64,000 nt of DNA, taken from an uncultured bacterium. GTDB lineage: Bacteria > Bacillota > Clostridia > Christensenellales > HGM11417. Position 1 is the stretch's first letter. The number at the start of each line of letters is the position of its first letter. A model generated the notes under the pieces. The model saw only the letters and a program-made list of their open reading frames with translations. It was not told the origin of the DNA and searched no databases. The position numbers and the translations under genes were made by a program. The stretch spans positions 17,011-81,010 of the forward strand of contig CAJMQN010000009.1 in assembly GCA_905215695.1 (NCBI GenBank). The letters run 5' to 3'. This document shows positions 54,361 through 62,262 of the stretch, piece by piece.

Positions 54361-54731
54361 GAAACTATATTATTCCCGCAATTATCCTGTTACTGCTCAT
54401 CGGCGGCGGCATCTTTGAGGACATTTCTCTCGAACGGAGCGTTCGGGACTGCGCCGAAATCGTCGAGACCGTCATTCAAAAGACCGAGGAAAAGACCGCA
54501 AAGGAGGAGGACGTCCTCTCCTTTTCGGATATTTGGGACAAGACCAAATCCCGCCTGCATACCTATATCCCCCACACCGAAATCCGCGAGGTCGATATGT
54601 GGCTCTCCGAGGCGAAATCCTTTGTCGCGACGCAGGATTTTGAACTCGCACGCGCCAAACTCGTCGTCGTCAGGGACAAGATTCTCTCCATTCCCGACAG
54701 CTTCCGCACGACATTTGGAAACGTGTTTTAA
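54357..54731 (+). CDS. DUF4363 family protein
   Basis: This 124-residue protein has an N-terminal membrane helix (YIIPAIILLLLIGGGIF) and a helical extracytoplasmic domain (FSDIWDKTKSRLHTYIPHTEIREVDMWLSEAKSFV). DUF4363 and DUF421 are commonly paired in Clostridia, so the two probably work in one complex. The start overlaps the DUF421 stop (ATGA). It ends before a strong terminator. Confidence 0.9.
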   Translation: MRNYIIPAIILLLLIGGGIFEDISLERSVRDCAEIVETVIQKTEEKTAKEEDVLSFSDIWDKTKSRLHTYIPHTEIREVDMWLSEAKSFVATQDFELARAKLVVVRDKILSIPDSFRTTFGNVF

Positions 54732-54732
54732 A

Positions 54733-54784
54733 AAAACTACACCGACAAGGGCTTGCAACCTCTGTCGGTGTAGTTTGTTTTTTA
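54733..54784 (+). terminator. Terminator of the DUF421-DUF4363 transcript
   Basis: AAACTACACCGACA and TGTCGGTGTAGTTT form a 14-base stem followed by TGTTTTTT, with an A-run on the other side, so it could work on both strands. Confidence 0.9.
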
Positions 54785-54936
54785 GGGAGTAGCGAGCGGG
54801 ATAAGGTATCGGTTTTCCCGTAGGAACGCCTTGTTACCCGACCGTGCTTAAGCGTGAGCGGCGACCATACCCCTTAGGGGTGTGGTCGCTCCTCGGGACT
54901 CGTATGCGAGTGCGAGCACTCGCGCACTCCCCTCGT
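54784..54936. ncRNA. Unassigned structured RNA candidate
   Basis: This gap between convergent genes has no open reading frame, but it contains strong nested pairing. AGGGAGT (54784-54790) can pair with ACTCCCCT near 54926-54933 as a long-range closing helix. Inside are CGGGATAAGG with CCTTGTTACCCG, a perfect 13-base stem GCGACCATACCCC/GGGGTGTGGTCGC (54861-54889) with a TTA loop, and GCGAGTGC/GCACTCGC (54906-54923). The sequence GCGACCATA recurs at 54938. I do not recognise it as tmRNA, RNase P, SRP, 6S or a known riboswitch, and the strand is not certain. Confidence 0.4.
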
Positions 54937-54958
54937 CGCGACCATAACGCGCGCGGAT

Positions 54959-56452
54959 TCAATATAGCATTTTCGCGTTCTCCGGCAGAGTCACAATCTT
55001 CTGCGCCGAAGGCATAATCCGATACTCCTGTATCGGCATTTTTTCGTCCGCTATGACGTAAATTCTGCGGTCATGCCAAAGAGTCTGTATGTCCTCCGAG
55101 ACTTCCCGCGAACGGTACAGAACTTCCGCAAGACTCGGGTGCACCGTCAGCATCGCCACCTGAATCCTCTCGTCCAAAAACAAATCCACGAGTTCGGAAC
55201 GTATCTTCTGCGTCATGAATTCGTTGGAGGGAAGCCTGCCCGCGCCCTTGCAATACGGGCACTGTTGCAAAAGGATACTGTCGTTGTCGTTGCGGGTCTT
55301 TTTGCGCGTGATTTCCACAAGCCCCAATCCCGTCATGCCGACTACGTTCGTCTTGATTCTGTCCTCTTTCAGCGTTTCGGCGAGCCGCGCAAGCACTGCC
55401 GTTCTGTGCTCCTCCTGCTCCATGTCGATAAAGTCGCAGATGATGATTCCGCCGATGTTGCGAAGGCGGAGTTGACGCGCTATCTCTTCCGCCGCCAACA
55501 GGTTGGTCGTCAGCACCGTTTCCTCGAGTCGGTCCGTGCCCACGTACCTGCCCGTGTTCACGTCAATCACCGTCAGCGCTTCCGTGCGGTCGATGATGAG
55601 ATAGGAACCGTTCTTCATCACCACCTTGCGCTCCAAGAGCTTTCCGATGCTCTCTTGCAGGTGGTAGTGCGCGAACATGTCCCTGTCCCCTTCGTAGAGG
55701 CGCACGACGTTCTTGCGGTCGGTTACGCCGACAAGCGCGTCCTCAAAGAAGTGAAAAAGTTTTTCGTCCCCCGTCACGATTTCCGCGATGTCCTCGCTGT
55801 ACAGGTCGCGCACAATGCGCGAGGCGAGATTGCTCTCCGCGTGCACCACCGAGGGTACGGGCGCGCGCGCAAATTTCTTTTCTATGGCGCGCCACTGCCG
55901 AATCAGACGGCGGGCGTCAGCCTCGATTTCGGACGCGGACGCGTGCTCCGCCGCTGTACGCACCACAAATCCCGTGCCCTTGGGACAGAGTGCCGTCACC
56001 TGCGCCGAAAGTTCGTTCCGGCGCGTTTCGTCCGTGATCTTCTTGGATATGCCCACATAGGATATGGTCGGCATGAATACGAGAAGCCTGCCCGGGAGGG
56101 AGACGTTCATCGTCACCCGCGCGCCCTTGGTGCCGATTTCGTCCTTCACCACCTGTACCATGACCGTGTCTCCCTCCTTGAGGTTGAGACCTGCGGTGAT
56201 TTCCGCGGAGCGCAAATCCTCCTTGTCCACGAGCGTTTCCCCCATGTACAGAAAGCCGTTGCGCTCCAAGCCGACATCTACAAACGCCGCTTCCATGCCC
56301 ATCACGACGTTTTTGACCCTGCCTTTATAGATGTTTCCGACAATCTTTTTTGCGCTGTCCCGCTCCACCGAGAATTCAAGCATTTCCCCGTCTTCGCACA
56401 GGGCGTAGCGCGTCCTTCCCGGCATCGAGTCGATATATAAAACCTTTTTCAT
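54959..56452 (-). CDS. rng: Ribonuclease G/E family
   Basis: This 497-residue endoribonuclease has an S1-like N-terminal domain (VGNIYKGRVKNVVMGMEAAFVDVG) and the RNase E/G catalytic core with LIIDRTEALTVIDVNTGRYVG near residue 280 and IICDFIDMEQEEHR near 330. The zinc-link QQCPYCKGAGRLPS is near 400, with both cysteines. It matures rRNA and decays mRNA. The start at 56452 (MKKVLYIDS) is preferred over upstream in-frame codons because it is the family N-terminus, although its ribosome binding site is weak. It is 10 bases after the DUF2344 gene stop. In many Clostridia rplU and rpmA follow; here they do not. Confidence 0.95.
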   Translation of the reverse strand: MKKVLYIDSMPGRTRYALCEDGEMLEFSVERDSAKKIVGNIYKGRVKNVVMGMEAAFVDVGLERNGFLYMGETLVDKEDLRSAEITAGLNLKEGDTVMVQVVKDEIGTKGARVTMNVSLPGRLLVFMPTISYVGISKKITDETRRNELSAQVTALCPKGTGFVVRTAAEHASASEIEADARRLIRQWRAIEKKFARAPVPSVVHAESNLASRIVRDLYSEDIAEIVTGDEKLFHFFEDALVGVTDRKNVVRLYEGDRDMFAHYHLQESIGKLLERKVVMKNGSYLIIDRTEALTVIDVNTGRYVGTDRLEETVLTTNLLAAEEIARQLRLRNIGGIIICDFIDMEQEEHRTAVLARLAETLKEDRIKTNVVGMTGLGLVEITRKKTRNDNDSILLQQCPYCKGAGRLPSNEFMTQKIRSELVDLFLDERIQVAMLTVHPSLAEVLYRSREVSEDIQTLWHDRRIYVIADEKMPIQEYRIMPSAQKIVTLPENAKMLY

Positions 56453-56462
56453 ACTACGTTTT

Positions 56463-57104
56463 TCAGCGGAAGAGTTCGTCCGCGTCCGCAAGCTCCCCTC
56501 CGCGCTCCCAAAACTGCCGGGTGCGCACAATTGAATACGCCCGACTCTCTCCGAGTTCCGCAAGGACGGAACGCATCCACATATCCGCTTTCAAATTTTC
56601 CTTGCCCGCCTTTAAGCGCACGCGCAGGCTGTCGGGTTCGGATTCGAGGGAGAGAAATTTGTCCGCCGCGCTCTTCGTGCGCGCCGTTCCCTCATATTTT
56701 ACCACAAAATCGGGGTTCGTTGCAAGGGCGCGGATTTCGGGCGCGAGCGCGCCGATTCCCGCGCAGGAAATTTCGTACTCCGCCGCGCAGAGTATGTCCG
56801 CAAAATTCGGGTTCTTGTCCGTTTCGCGGGCGAGCAGAAGCTCGACGCCCGGTATCCTCTTTTCGTTGAAGCGGGCGAGAAAGGTCTCCGCTTTTTCGGG
56901 GCTGTCCGCGGCGCAGTATTCGCACAGGGTGGGGATTCCGAGACTGATCGGATTGCCGAACCAAAACAGCATGTGCGGGTGAAAGCCCTCGCTGTAGTTG
57001 ATTTTCAGTCCCGCGCGGCGCAGCACTCTGCCGAATTGACGCAGGACGTCCAAGTGCGGCAGGTATGCCGCGCTCCCCGTTCGGGAGTATTTGAGTATCA
57101 GCAT
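56463..57104 (-). CDS. DUF2344/TIGR03936 radical-SAM-associated protein
   Basis: This 213-residue protein begins MLILKYSRTGSAAYLPHLDVLRQFGRVLRRAGLKINYSEGFHPHM, which is the DUF2344 signature (partner domain of TIGR03960 radical SAM enzymes). The start at 57104 overlaps the radical SAM gene stop by seven bases. In many genomes the two domains are fused or adjacent and lie next to rng, exactly as here. The reaction is not known. Confidence 0.93.
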   Translation of the reverse strand: MLILKYSRTGSAAYLPHLDVLRQFGRVLRRAGLKINYSEGFHPHMLFWFGNPISLGIPTLCEYCAADSPEKAETFLARFNEKRIPGVELLLARETDKNPNFADILCAAEYEISCAGIGALAPEIRALATNPDFVVKYEGTARTKSAADKFLSLESEPDSLRVRLKAGKENLKADMWMRSVLAELGESRAYSIVRTRQFWERGGELADADELFR

Positions 57105-58894
57105 GTTTCCCCTCCCGGGCAGAGGTCGCACCCGCCCCGACGGTTCGCGCCGCAGCCCTTACAGCTCGTCTTGCAGTCCGAGGTCGTCTCGCCGCGGTAG
57201 GCGCGTTCCCGTTCCCGCCAAAGAAAACGCTTCGGGATTCCGATGTCCACGAACTCCCAACAGAGCGGTTCTTCCTCTCCGTAGGCGCGGGTGAAGTCCT
57301 CCGCCGACAATCCGCATTCGGCGAGCGCCGCACGGAAGTTTTCGGGTTTGAAGTGCTCCCGCCAACCGTCGAAACGACTCCCTCTCGCGTACGCTCTCTC
57401 GAGCACTTCGGAGAGCCTGCGGTCGCCGCGGGAGAACAGCGCTTCCGTTTCGGAGGTGTCGTAGTCGTTCCAAGAGAGGGTCACGCCGGGCAGCCGGAGC
57501 GCTCTGCGCAGAAGTTCCTGCTTGTGCTCGATTTCCGCACGGGACGCCTGTTTCTCCCACTGGAAGGGCGTGAAGGGTTTGGGGACGAAGGTCGAGGCGG
57601 AGACGGAGACGCGCAAAGATTTTTTGGACGTTGCGTGCGCGCGATACAGGTCTTTTGCACGGGTTACGATGTCCCGAATCGCCAAAACGTCCTCGTCCGT
57701 CTCCGTGGGGAGACCGATCATAAAATAGAGTTTGATGGTCGCAAAGCCCCGCGAAAACGCCGCCGTCAGGCTGGATTCGATGTCCGACTCGGTGATGTTC
57801 TTATTGATGACGTCCCGCAGGCGCTGACTTCCCGCCTCGGGAGCAAAGGTCAGGGAACTCTTGCGAGCGTCGTCGCTGTATTCGCCGAGGTAGCTGTCGA
57901 GGCGCAGAGAGGGCAACTGCAAGTGCACGTCCCGTTCTTTGGCGTACTCCCGCAGTCCGTCCAACACCTCCAAAAGGTGCGGATAGTCCCCCGTCGAGAG
58001 AGAGGACAGCGAGACTTCCTCAAAGCCTGTCGATGCCGTTACCGCCTTTACCTGCTCCACCACCCTTTCGGGGGATTTGAAGCGGATCGGACGATAGGTA
58101 AAGCCCGCCTGACAGAACCGACAGCCCCGCGTACAGCCCCGGAACACCTCGCACACCGCGCGGTCGTGCACCACCGCGATGTTGGGCACAATCATCTTTT
58201 CGGGGTAGAAGGACTTGTCGAGGTCGCGCACCGCCGCCTTTTTCACCGGGTAGTCGCTCTCGATGCGGGAGAGCCTGCCCGACTCATAGACCGGACGCAC
58301 GAATTTGGGGACATAAACCCCTTCAATCTCACGGGCGGCGCGGGTCAACAGTTCGTCTTTCGTTTTACATTCGAGTTTCAGGAGGGAGAGCGCGCGGATA
58401 CAGTCCTCCCCTTCCCCGATCATGAAGAGGTCGAAAAAGTCCGCGACGGGTTCCACGTTGTAGGCGCAGGGACCGCCCGCCACGACAAGCGGATATTCCT
58501 CCCCGCGCTCCGCGGAACGGAAGGGAATGCCGCCGAGTTCGAGCATATACAGGACGTTGGTATAGCAGAGTTCGAATTGCAGGGAAAAGCCCACGATGTC
58601 GAAGTCCGTCATCTTCCGGCGGCTCTCGAGGGAACAGAGGGGCACGCCCTGCGCGCGGAGTTTGTCCCCGAAGTCCGAAAAGGGCGCAAAGCAACGCTCG
58701 CAGAGCACTTCGGGCATTTCGTTGAGTTCGTGATAGAGAATCTTCCAACCGAGGTTGCTCATCGCCACCTCATAGACGTCGGGAAAACAAATCAAAAATT
58801 TGAGGGCGGCGTCACGCTTTTCCGTGCTGTTGTATTCGCCGCCCGTGTAGCGGGCGGGTTTCTCCGCCTGCCGGAGCAGTTCGTCATAGGTCAT
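57098..58894 (-). CDS. TIGR03960-family B12-binding radical SAM protein
   Basis: This 598-residue protein has an N-terminal B12-binding-like Rossmann domain (CFPDVYEVAMSNLGWKILYHELN), the radical SAM cluster motif CTRGCRFCQAGF near residue 255 and the remaining core (FVPKPFTPFQWEKQ near 435). At the C-terminus are extra cysteines (CKTSCKGCGANRRGGCDLC) that could bind another cluster. The gene is in one operon with DUF2344 and rng. The substrate is unknown, though a tRNA or ribosome modification has been suggested from context. Confidence 0.95.
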   Translation of the reverse strand: MTYDELLRQAEKPARYTGGEYNSTEKRDAALKFLICFPDVYEVAMSNLGWKILYHELNEMPEVLCERCFAPFSDFGDKLRAQGVPLCSLESRRKMTDFDIVGFSLQFELCYTNVLYMLELGGIPFRSAERGEEYPLVVAGGPCAYNVEPVADFFDLFMIGEGEDCIRALSLLKLECKTKDELLTRAAREIEGVYVPKFVRPVYESGRLSRIESDYPVKKAAVRDLDKSFYPEKMIVPNIAVVHDRAVCEVFRGCTRGCRFCQAGFTYRPIRFKSPERVVEQVKAVTASTGFEEVSLSSLSTGDYPHLLEVLDGLREYAKERDVHLQLPSLRLDSYLGEYSDDARKSSLTFAPEAGSQRLRDVINKNITESDIESSLTAAFSRGFATIKLYFMIGLPTETDEDVLAIRDIVTRAKDLYRAHATSKKSLRVSVSASTFVPKPFTPFQWEKQASRAEIEHKQELLRRALRLPGVTLSWNDYDTSETEALFSRGDRRLSEVLERAYARGSRFDGWREHFKPENFRAALAECGLSAEDFTRAYGEEEPLCWEFVDIGIPKRFLWRERERAYRGETTSDCKTSCKGCGANRRGGCDLCPGGETC

Positions 58895-58915
58895 GAGGCG
58901 TTCCTTTTTCCAATG

Positions 58916-58943
58916 AAAGAGCTCCGAAACCTCGGAGCCCGTA
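58916..58943 (-). terminator. Hairpin between the lipoprotein and radical SAM genes
   Basis: GCTCCGA and TCGGAGC stem with an AACC-type loop, followed on the minus strand by TTTCATT. The T-run is weak, so it may only partly terminate. Confidence 0.55.
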
Positions 58944-58945
58944 TA

Positions 58946-59776
58946 TCAGTGCGTTTTTCTGCGGCGCAGGGTCACCGCGACCACCACGATTGCCGCCGCA
59001 ACCGCGAGACCCGCAACGATTCCCACCACCAAAACCGTCACATCGACGGGATGGTTGTCCGTGTAGATGAAGTACGCCTTGGAATCGGTTTGAAAGACGA
59101 TTCCGCCGTCCTTCTGCTCGATGGTCTTGTTTCCGTCGTCGTAAAAGTATCGGAACGCGCCTTCAATGGTGATTTTTACGCCGTCGGCGAGGTTCTGCAA
59201 CTGCCAAATCTTCAGTTTCTTCTTGTCTTTATCCGACGCGCCGACCGCGCTGTAATCCTTGTCGGGATTTTTGAAGTCCTTGAAATGGTAATTCATGTCC
59301 GCTGTGCCCGAACTCTTGAGATATTCCTCGAGCGTCTGCACCTTGTAGTAGGACTCGTGGCACCAAGTCAGGTTGGAAAAGCGAATGGTCACCCACCTCG
59401 TCTCCGACGTCTCGTCCACGTCCCCCTCTTCCATGTAGAACAGGCGGTAGCCCTTTTCCGTGTACTGCTTTTCGGAATAGCGGAGCTTGTTGAGGGTCAC
59501 GAGTAGCTTGTCCATGTTCTCCCGAAGGGTATTGGACGAACCCGTATAGACGTATTTCACCCACCCCGAATAGTCGTTGTTGATGTGGAGTTCCTTCGCG
59601 GAAAGACTCGCGTTGCGGATATAGCTCGAGTTGGTTACGTCGAGATTTGTCCTGTCCTCCCAAGAGGGTTTGGGCGAATTTGCCACCGTTTCGGGAAGGC
59701 GCGCACCGCAGCCGAGCGCGAAAACGCCCATGAGAAGCGCCGCCGACAGCGCGAGGATTCGAATCGTCTTTTTCAA
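58946..59776 (-). CDS. Putative lipoprotein with C-terminal membrane anchor
   Basis: This 276-residue protein has a signal with a lipobox-like LGCG (ALLMGVFALGCGARLPET) and a long extracytoplasmic domain with mixed sheets (VKYVYTGSSNTLRENMDKLL, RWVTIRFSNLTWCHESYYKV). Close to the C-terminus is a second membrane helix (VTVLVVGIVAGLAVAAAIVVVAV) followed by RRRKTH. Having both a lipid anchor and a C-terminal helix is unusual. I recognise no family. Confidence 0.7.
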   Translation of the reverse strand: MKKTIRILALSAALLMGVFALGCGARLPETVANSPKPSWEDRTNLDVTNSSYIRNASLSAKELHINNDYSGWVKYVYTGSSNTLRENMDKLLVTLNKLRYSEKQYTEKGYRLFYMEEGDVDETSETRWVTIRFSNLTWCHESYYKVQTLEEYLKSSGTADMNYHFKDFKNPDKDYSAVGASDKDKKKLKIWQLQNLADGVKITIEGAFRYFYDDGNKTIEQKDGGIVFQTDSKAYFIYTDNHPVDVTVLVVGIVAGLAVAAAIVVVAVTLRRRKTH

Positions 59777-59809
59777 AATGCTTACTCCCGTTGATTTTTT
59801 TCAACAGGT

Positions 59810-60676
59810 CTATTGTACATCATTTCCGCGCGTTTGTAAAGATTTTTGCGGCAAATCCCGCACCCTCGTCCCGAGGTCGAAGCGTTCGGTCAGTTCCATG
59901 AGCGCGAACTGGTCCATAGAGCGGGTCAGTCTCCTGCCGCCGTAGAATTTCAGCTCGTAAAAATAGTCCGGGTTCAGGCGGCGCAGAACCTCGAGAAGGG
60001 TCATCTCGTCCGAGAGGGCAAGCGTGCGCACGCCGAGTCCCTTGCGGAGCGCGGCGGCGTCGATTGTCAGATTCTTCAGGCGCTTGAGACCGCCCTCCCC
60101 CCGTTCGGAGAGCGACGCCCACAGGAGCATGAGCGCACACACCCCGAGGGTGAGATTCAGTTCCCCGAACGCCGACCACACGAACAGCCCGAAGAGCGCG
60201 GCGGAAAACGCGAAACCGAGCGCCATGACAAAGCGCAGGGCGCGACGATACCCGAAACGCTGTTTTAACAGGCAGGTCAGAATTCTGCCCCCGTCCAACG
60301 GATAGACCGGGAGCAAATTGAAGAGGGCGAGAGAGAGATTCGCAAAGACCACGGTATCCGTAAACAGGTAAGTCGCGGGGACGATCCACCACATCGCCGT
60401 GAACAGAAGCGCCAAAAGAGCGTTGAAAAGAGGTCCGGCAAGGCTCACGATGACTTCCTCGCCGGGCTTTAAGACCTCGATGTCCCCGTAGGTCACCGCA
60501 CCGAAGGCGAACAGTTTGACTTCCGAGAACTTACAATGAAAAAATCCCCCCGCCAAATTGTGCGAATACTCGTGCAGAATGACGGAGAGGATATAGACGA
60601 GAAAGGTCAGCCGATCCCCCGCTATCAGCAGAAACGCCGCGAACAGGAAAAAGCTGACCGAAAACCTGATCTTCAA
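59810..60676 (-). CDS. M50-family site-2-type metalloprotease (SpoIVFB-like)
   Basis: This 288-residue multi-pass protein has the zinc motif HEYSHNLAG (HExxH form) near residue 35 and the second motif NLLPVYPLDGGR near 132 with the conserved Asp. Six membrane segments precede a soluble CBS-like C-terminal domain of about 90 residues. SpoIVFB cuts pro-sigma-K in the mother cell. The start (ATGA) overlaps the small gene upstream by four bases, which suits a SpoIVFA-SpoIVFB-like pair. Confidence 0.93.
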   Translation of the reverse strand: MKIRFSVSFFLFAAFLLIAGDRLTFLVYILSVILHEYSHNLAGGFFHCKFSEVKLFAFGAVTYGDIEVLKPGEEVIVSLAGPLFNALLALLFTAMWWIVPATYLFTDTVVFANLSLALFNLLPVYPLDGGRILTCLLKQRFGYRRALRFVMALGFAFSAALFGLFVWSAFGELNLTLGVCALMLLWASLSERGEGGLKRLKNLTIDAAALRKGLGVRTLALSDEMTLLEVLRRLNPDYFYELKFYGGRRLTRSMDQFALMELTERFDLGTRVRDLPQKSLQTRGNDVQ

Positions 60677-60942
60677 TTTTCGTTGAATACCGCGAGTACG
60701 TCCTCTATGTAATCGGTCTTGACCGCTTCCTTCACGTCGTCGAGGTAGTTCTTCGTGAGCGGAATCAGGTTCAGGGAAAAGAGCAGAATCAGCGCCGCCA
60801 TCGTCGCGAAAAACTGCCGGTACAGCTTGGAAAAAAAGCTGCCCTCTCCGCTCTCGCCGTACCGCTTGCGGCGGATATAGACCGCGTCCGCCGGGCTCTT
60901 TCGAATCTCGCCCTGTACTGCCTGCATACCTTCATATTTCAT
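60673..60942 (-). CDS. Small one-helix partner of the M50 protease (SpoIVFA-like?)
   Basis: This 89-residue protein has a charged N-terminal part (RRKRYGESGEGSFFSKLY), a single membrane helix (FFATMAALILLFSLNLIPL) and an acidic C-terminal end (YLDDVKEAVKTDYIEDVLAVF). SpoIVFA, the partner of SpoIVFB, has this topology but carries an extracytoplasmic LytM/M23 domain that is missing here. Because it overlaps the protease start, it probably holds or inhibits it. The name is only by position. Confidence 0.6.
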   Translation of the reverse strand: MKYEGMQAVQGEIRKSPADAVYIRRKRYGESGEGSFFSKLYRQFFATMAALILLFSLNLIPLTKNYLDDVKEAVKTDYIEDVLAVFNEN

Positions 60943-60965
60943 AACCGCACCCTCCTATCAAAACT

Positions 60966-61187
60966 TATGCGGGACAGGGGAAAAATATGCGGGCGGGCGC
61001 GGAAAGTTGCGGGAAAATGGACGGGGTGGAAAGTGCGGGCGGAGGACGTGGGAAGTTGCGGAAGGAATGGGCGGTGTGGAAAGTGCGAGCGGAGGGCGGA
61101 AAGTTGCGAGAGGTTGGGCGGGACGACAACTGCGGGCGATGGGCGGGCGCGGGCGATGTACGGGGTGAAAATTGCGGGAGGAATCGT
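60966..61187. repeat. G-rich repeat region
   Basis: The plus strand is strongly G-skewed for about 220 bases, with many GGG and GGGCGG blocks and recurring (G)GAAAGT(T)GCG units. A 20-base unit GTGGAAAGTGCGGGCGGAGG (61026-61045) recurs at 61076-61095 with one mismatch, 50 bases away. No plausible gene is present. It lies in the divergent region between the M50-partner gene and the mntP promoter. G-quadruplex formation is plausible. Confidence 0.7.
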
Positions 61188-61216
61188 TTGACTTCCGGAG
61201 GCTTTTATGCTATATT
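61188..61216 (+). promoter_or_regulatory. Promoter of the mntP riboswitch transcript
   Basis: TTGACT, exactly 17 bases and TATATT lie just upstream of the riboswitch. Confidence 0.8.
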
Positions 61217-61221
61217 ATTCC

Positions 61222-61354
61222 CGAGGGAGTAGAGAGCGCAAAGAGAGTTTTCTCCGCGCGTAACAAGTCAACATACTGACCTTCCCCGGTCTGGCTTGTT
61301 TTCAATTTCGAGACTCATGTATCGCATCGGATACGTGGAGTCTCTCTTTTTTTT
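61222..61354 (+). promoter_or_regulatory. yybP-ykoY manganese riboswitch with terminator
   Basis: The leader carries the hallmark elements CGAGGGAGTAG at the 5' side, AAGTCAACATACTGACC in the middle, and TTTCGAGACTC at the 3' side. GAG and CTC at the ends form P1. The GAGACTCATGTATC arm pairs with GATACGTGGAGTCTC (61310-61323 with 61330-61344) as a terminator followed by a run of eight or more T. Metal binding would stabilise P1 and prevent the terminator, an ON switch for mntP. Confidence 0.92.
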
Positions 61355-61355
61355 G

Positions 61356-61385
61356 TCCCGCGTGTCCCTGCGCGGGATTTTTTAT
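61356..61385 (+). terminator. Second terminator-like hairpin between riboswitch and mntP
   Basis: TCCCGCG (61356-61362) and CGCGGGA (61371-61377) form a seven-base stem followed by six T. It is directly upstream of the GGAGG site. Unless read-through is high, it would lower mntP expression even when the riboswitch is on. Confidence 0.6.
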
Positions 61386-61399
61386 TTACGGAGGAAACT

Positions 61400-61981
61400 A
61401 TGAACTTTCTGTTTTTCGCGAACAGCGCGCTCCTCGGCGTCGGTCTTGCGATGGACGCCTTTTCGGTATCCCTCGCGGACGGTCTCCGCGAGCCGGTCAT
61501 GAAGAAGAGAAAAATGTGCCTTATTGCGGGCGTGTTCGCGTTCTTTCAGGCGCTCATGCCCCTGCTCGGGTGGGCGTGCATTCACACCATCGTCGAAAAG
61601 TTCCAAGCCTTTGAGGCGTTCGTGCCCTGGATTGCCCTCGTTTTGCTCTGCCTCATCGGTGCGAAAATGATATTCGAGAGCACAAGAAAGCGGGACGAAA
61701 CCCAAGCGCAGGCGGCAAAAACCGGACTTTTCGCACTTCTCTTGCAGGGAATCGCCACCTCTATCGACGCGCTCTCCGTCGGCTTTACCATTGCCGAATA
61801 CGACTTCATCGCCGCGCTCGTCTGCGCGCTCATCGTCGCGGCGGTTACCTTCGGTATCTGTCTCGCGGGTCTTTTGATCGGAAGAAAGGTCGGCACGCGG
61901 TACGAACGGCGCGCCGGACTCCTCGGCGGAATCATTCTCATCCTCATCGGCGTCGAAATCGTCGTGAGCAGTTTTCTTTAA
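61400..61981 (+). CDS. mntP: Manganese efflux pump MntP
   Basis: This 193-residue, six-helix membrane protein has both conserved acidic motifs: LGVGLAMDAFSVSLADGL near residue 12 and QGIATSIDALSVGFTIAEY near 118. MntP exports excess Mn(II). The upstream Mn riboswitch confirms the assignment. An ACGGAGG site precedes the ATG. A bidirectional terminator follows at once. Confidence 0.97.
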   Translation: MNFLFFANSALLGVGLAMDAFSVSLADGLREPVMKKRKMCLIAGVFAFFQALMPLLGWACIHTIVEKFQAFEAFVPWIALVLLCLIGAKMIFESTRKRDETQAQAAKTGLFALLLQGIATSIDALSVGFTIAEYDFIAALVCALIVAAVTFGICLAGLLIGRKVGTRYERRAGLLGGIILILIGVEIVVSSFL

Positions 61982-62016
61982 AAAGAGAGACAGCCTTTCG
62001 GCTGTCTCTCTCACAT
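61976..62016. terminator. Bidirectional terminator between mntP and minE
   Basis: GAGAGACAGCC and GGCTGTCTCTC form a strong stem with a TTTC-type loop. Flanking T- and A-rich ends are present on both strands. Confidence 0.8.
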
Positions 62017-62259
62017 TTCCGGCAGGGACAAAAACGGCTTGACCGAGCGGGCGTTCACTTCCACATGGAGCACCACGCCCCTTCCGCCCGCGTCGCAGCG
62101 GAGTTCGATGTGGTCGCTGTCCGTCTCGAAATAGTTGCGCAGAATCGAATACAATTCCGAACGCAGGACTTCCTCGAGTTTGGCGGGTTTCGCCGCCTTG
62201 TCCGTGGTCATGATTTCCTTGAGTCTCGTATATTCCAAACTTCTCTTTCCCAACAACAT
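62011..62259 (-). CDS. minE: Cell division topological specificity factor MinE
   Basis: This 82-residue protein has the MinE layout: an N-terminal MinD-binding helix (SLEYTRLKEIMTTDKA) and a C-terminal dimer domain (LRSELYSILRNYFETDSDHIELRCD, then VLHVEVN). Together with MinD it sets the division site by pole-to-pole oscillation. It starts three bases after minD. Confidence 0.93.
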   Translation of the reverse strand: MLLGKRSLEYTRLKEIMTTDKAAKPAKLEEVLRSELYSILRNYFETDSDHIELRCDAGGRGVVLHVEVNARSVKPFLSLPEM

Positions 62260-62262
62260 TTT

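Noticed and set aside
54784..54936. Third yybP-ykoY riboswitch because of the GGGAGTAG start
   Set aside because: The central CAACATA-like loop and the GAGACC/GAGACT 3' element are missing and no target gene follows on the plus strand.
57353..59506. A 717-codon open frame on the plus strand opposite the radical SAM gene
   Set aside because: It spans two real minus-strand genes and their intergenic terminator, has no ribosome binding site and no recognisable domain.
60967..61232. Open frames in the G-rich tract
   Set aside because: The translation is low-complexity Gly/Arg/Ala sequence caused by the repeats, without a ribosome binding site.
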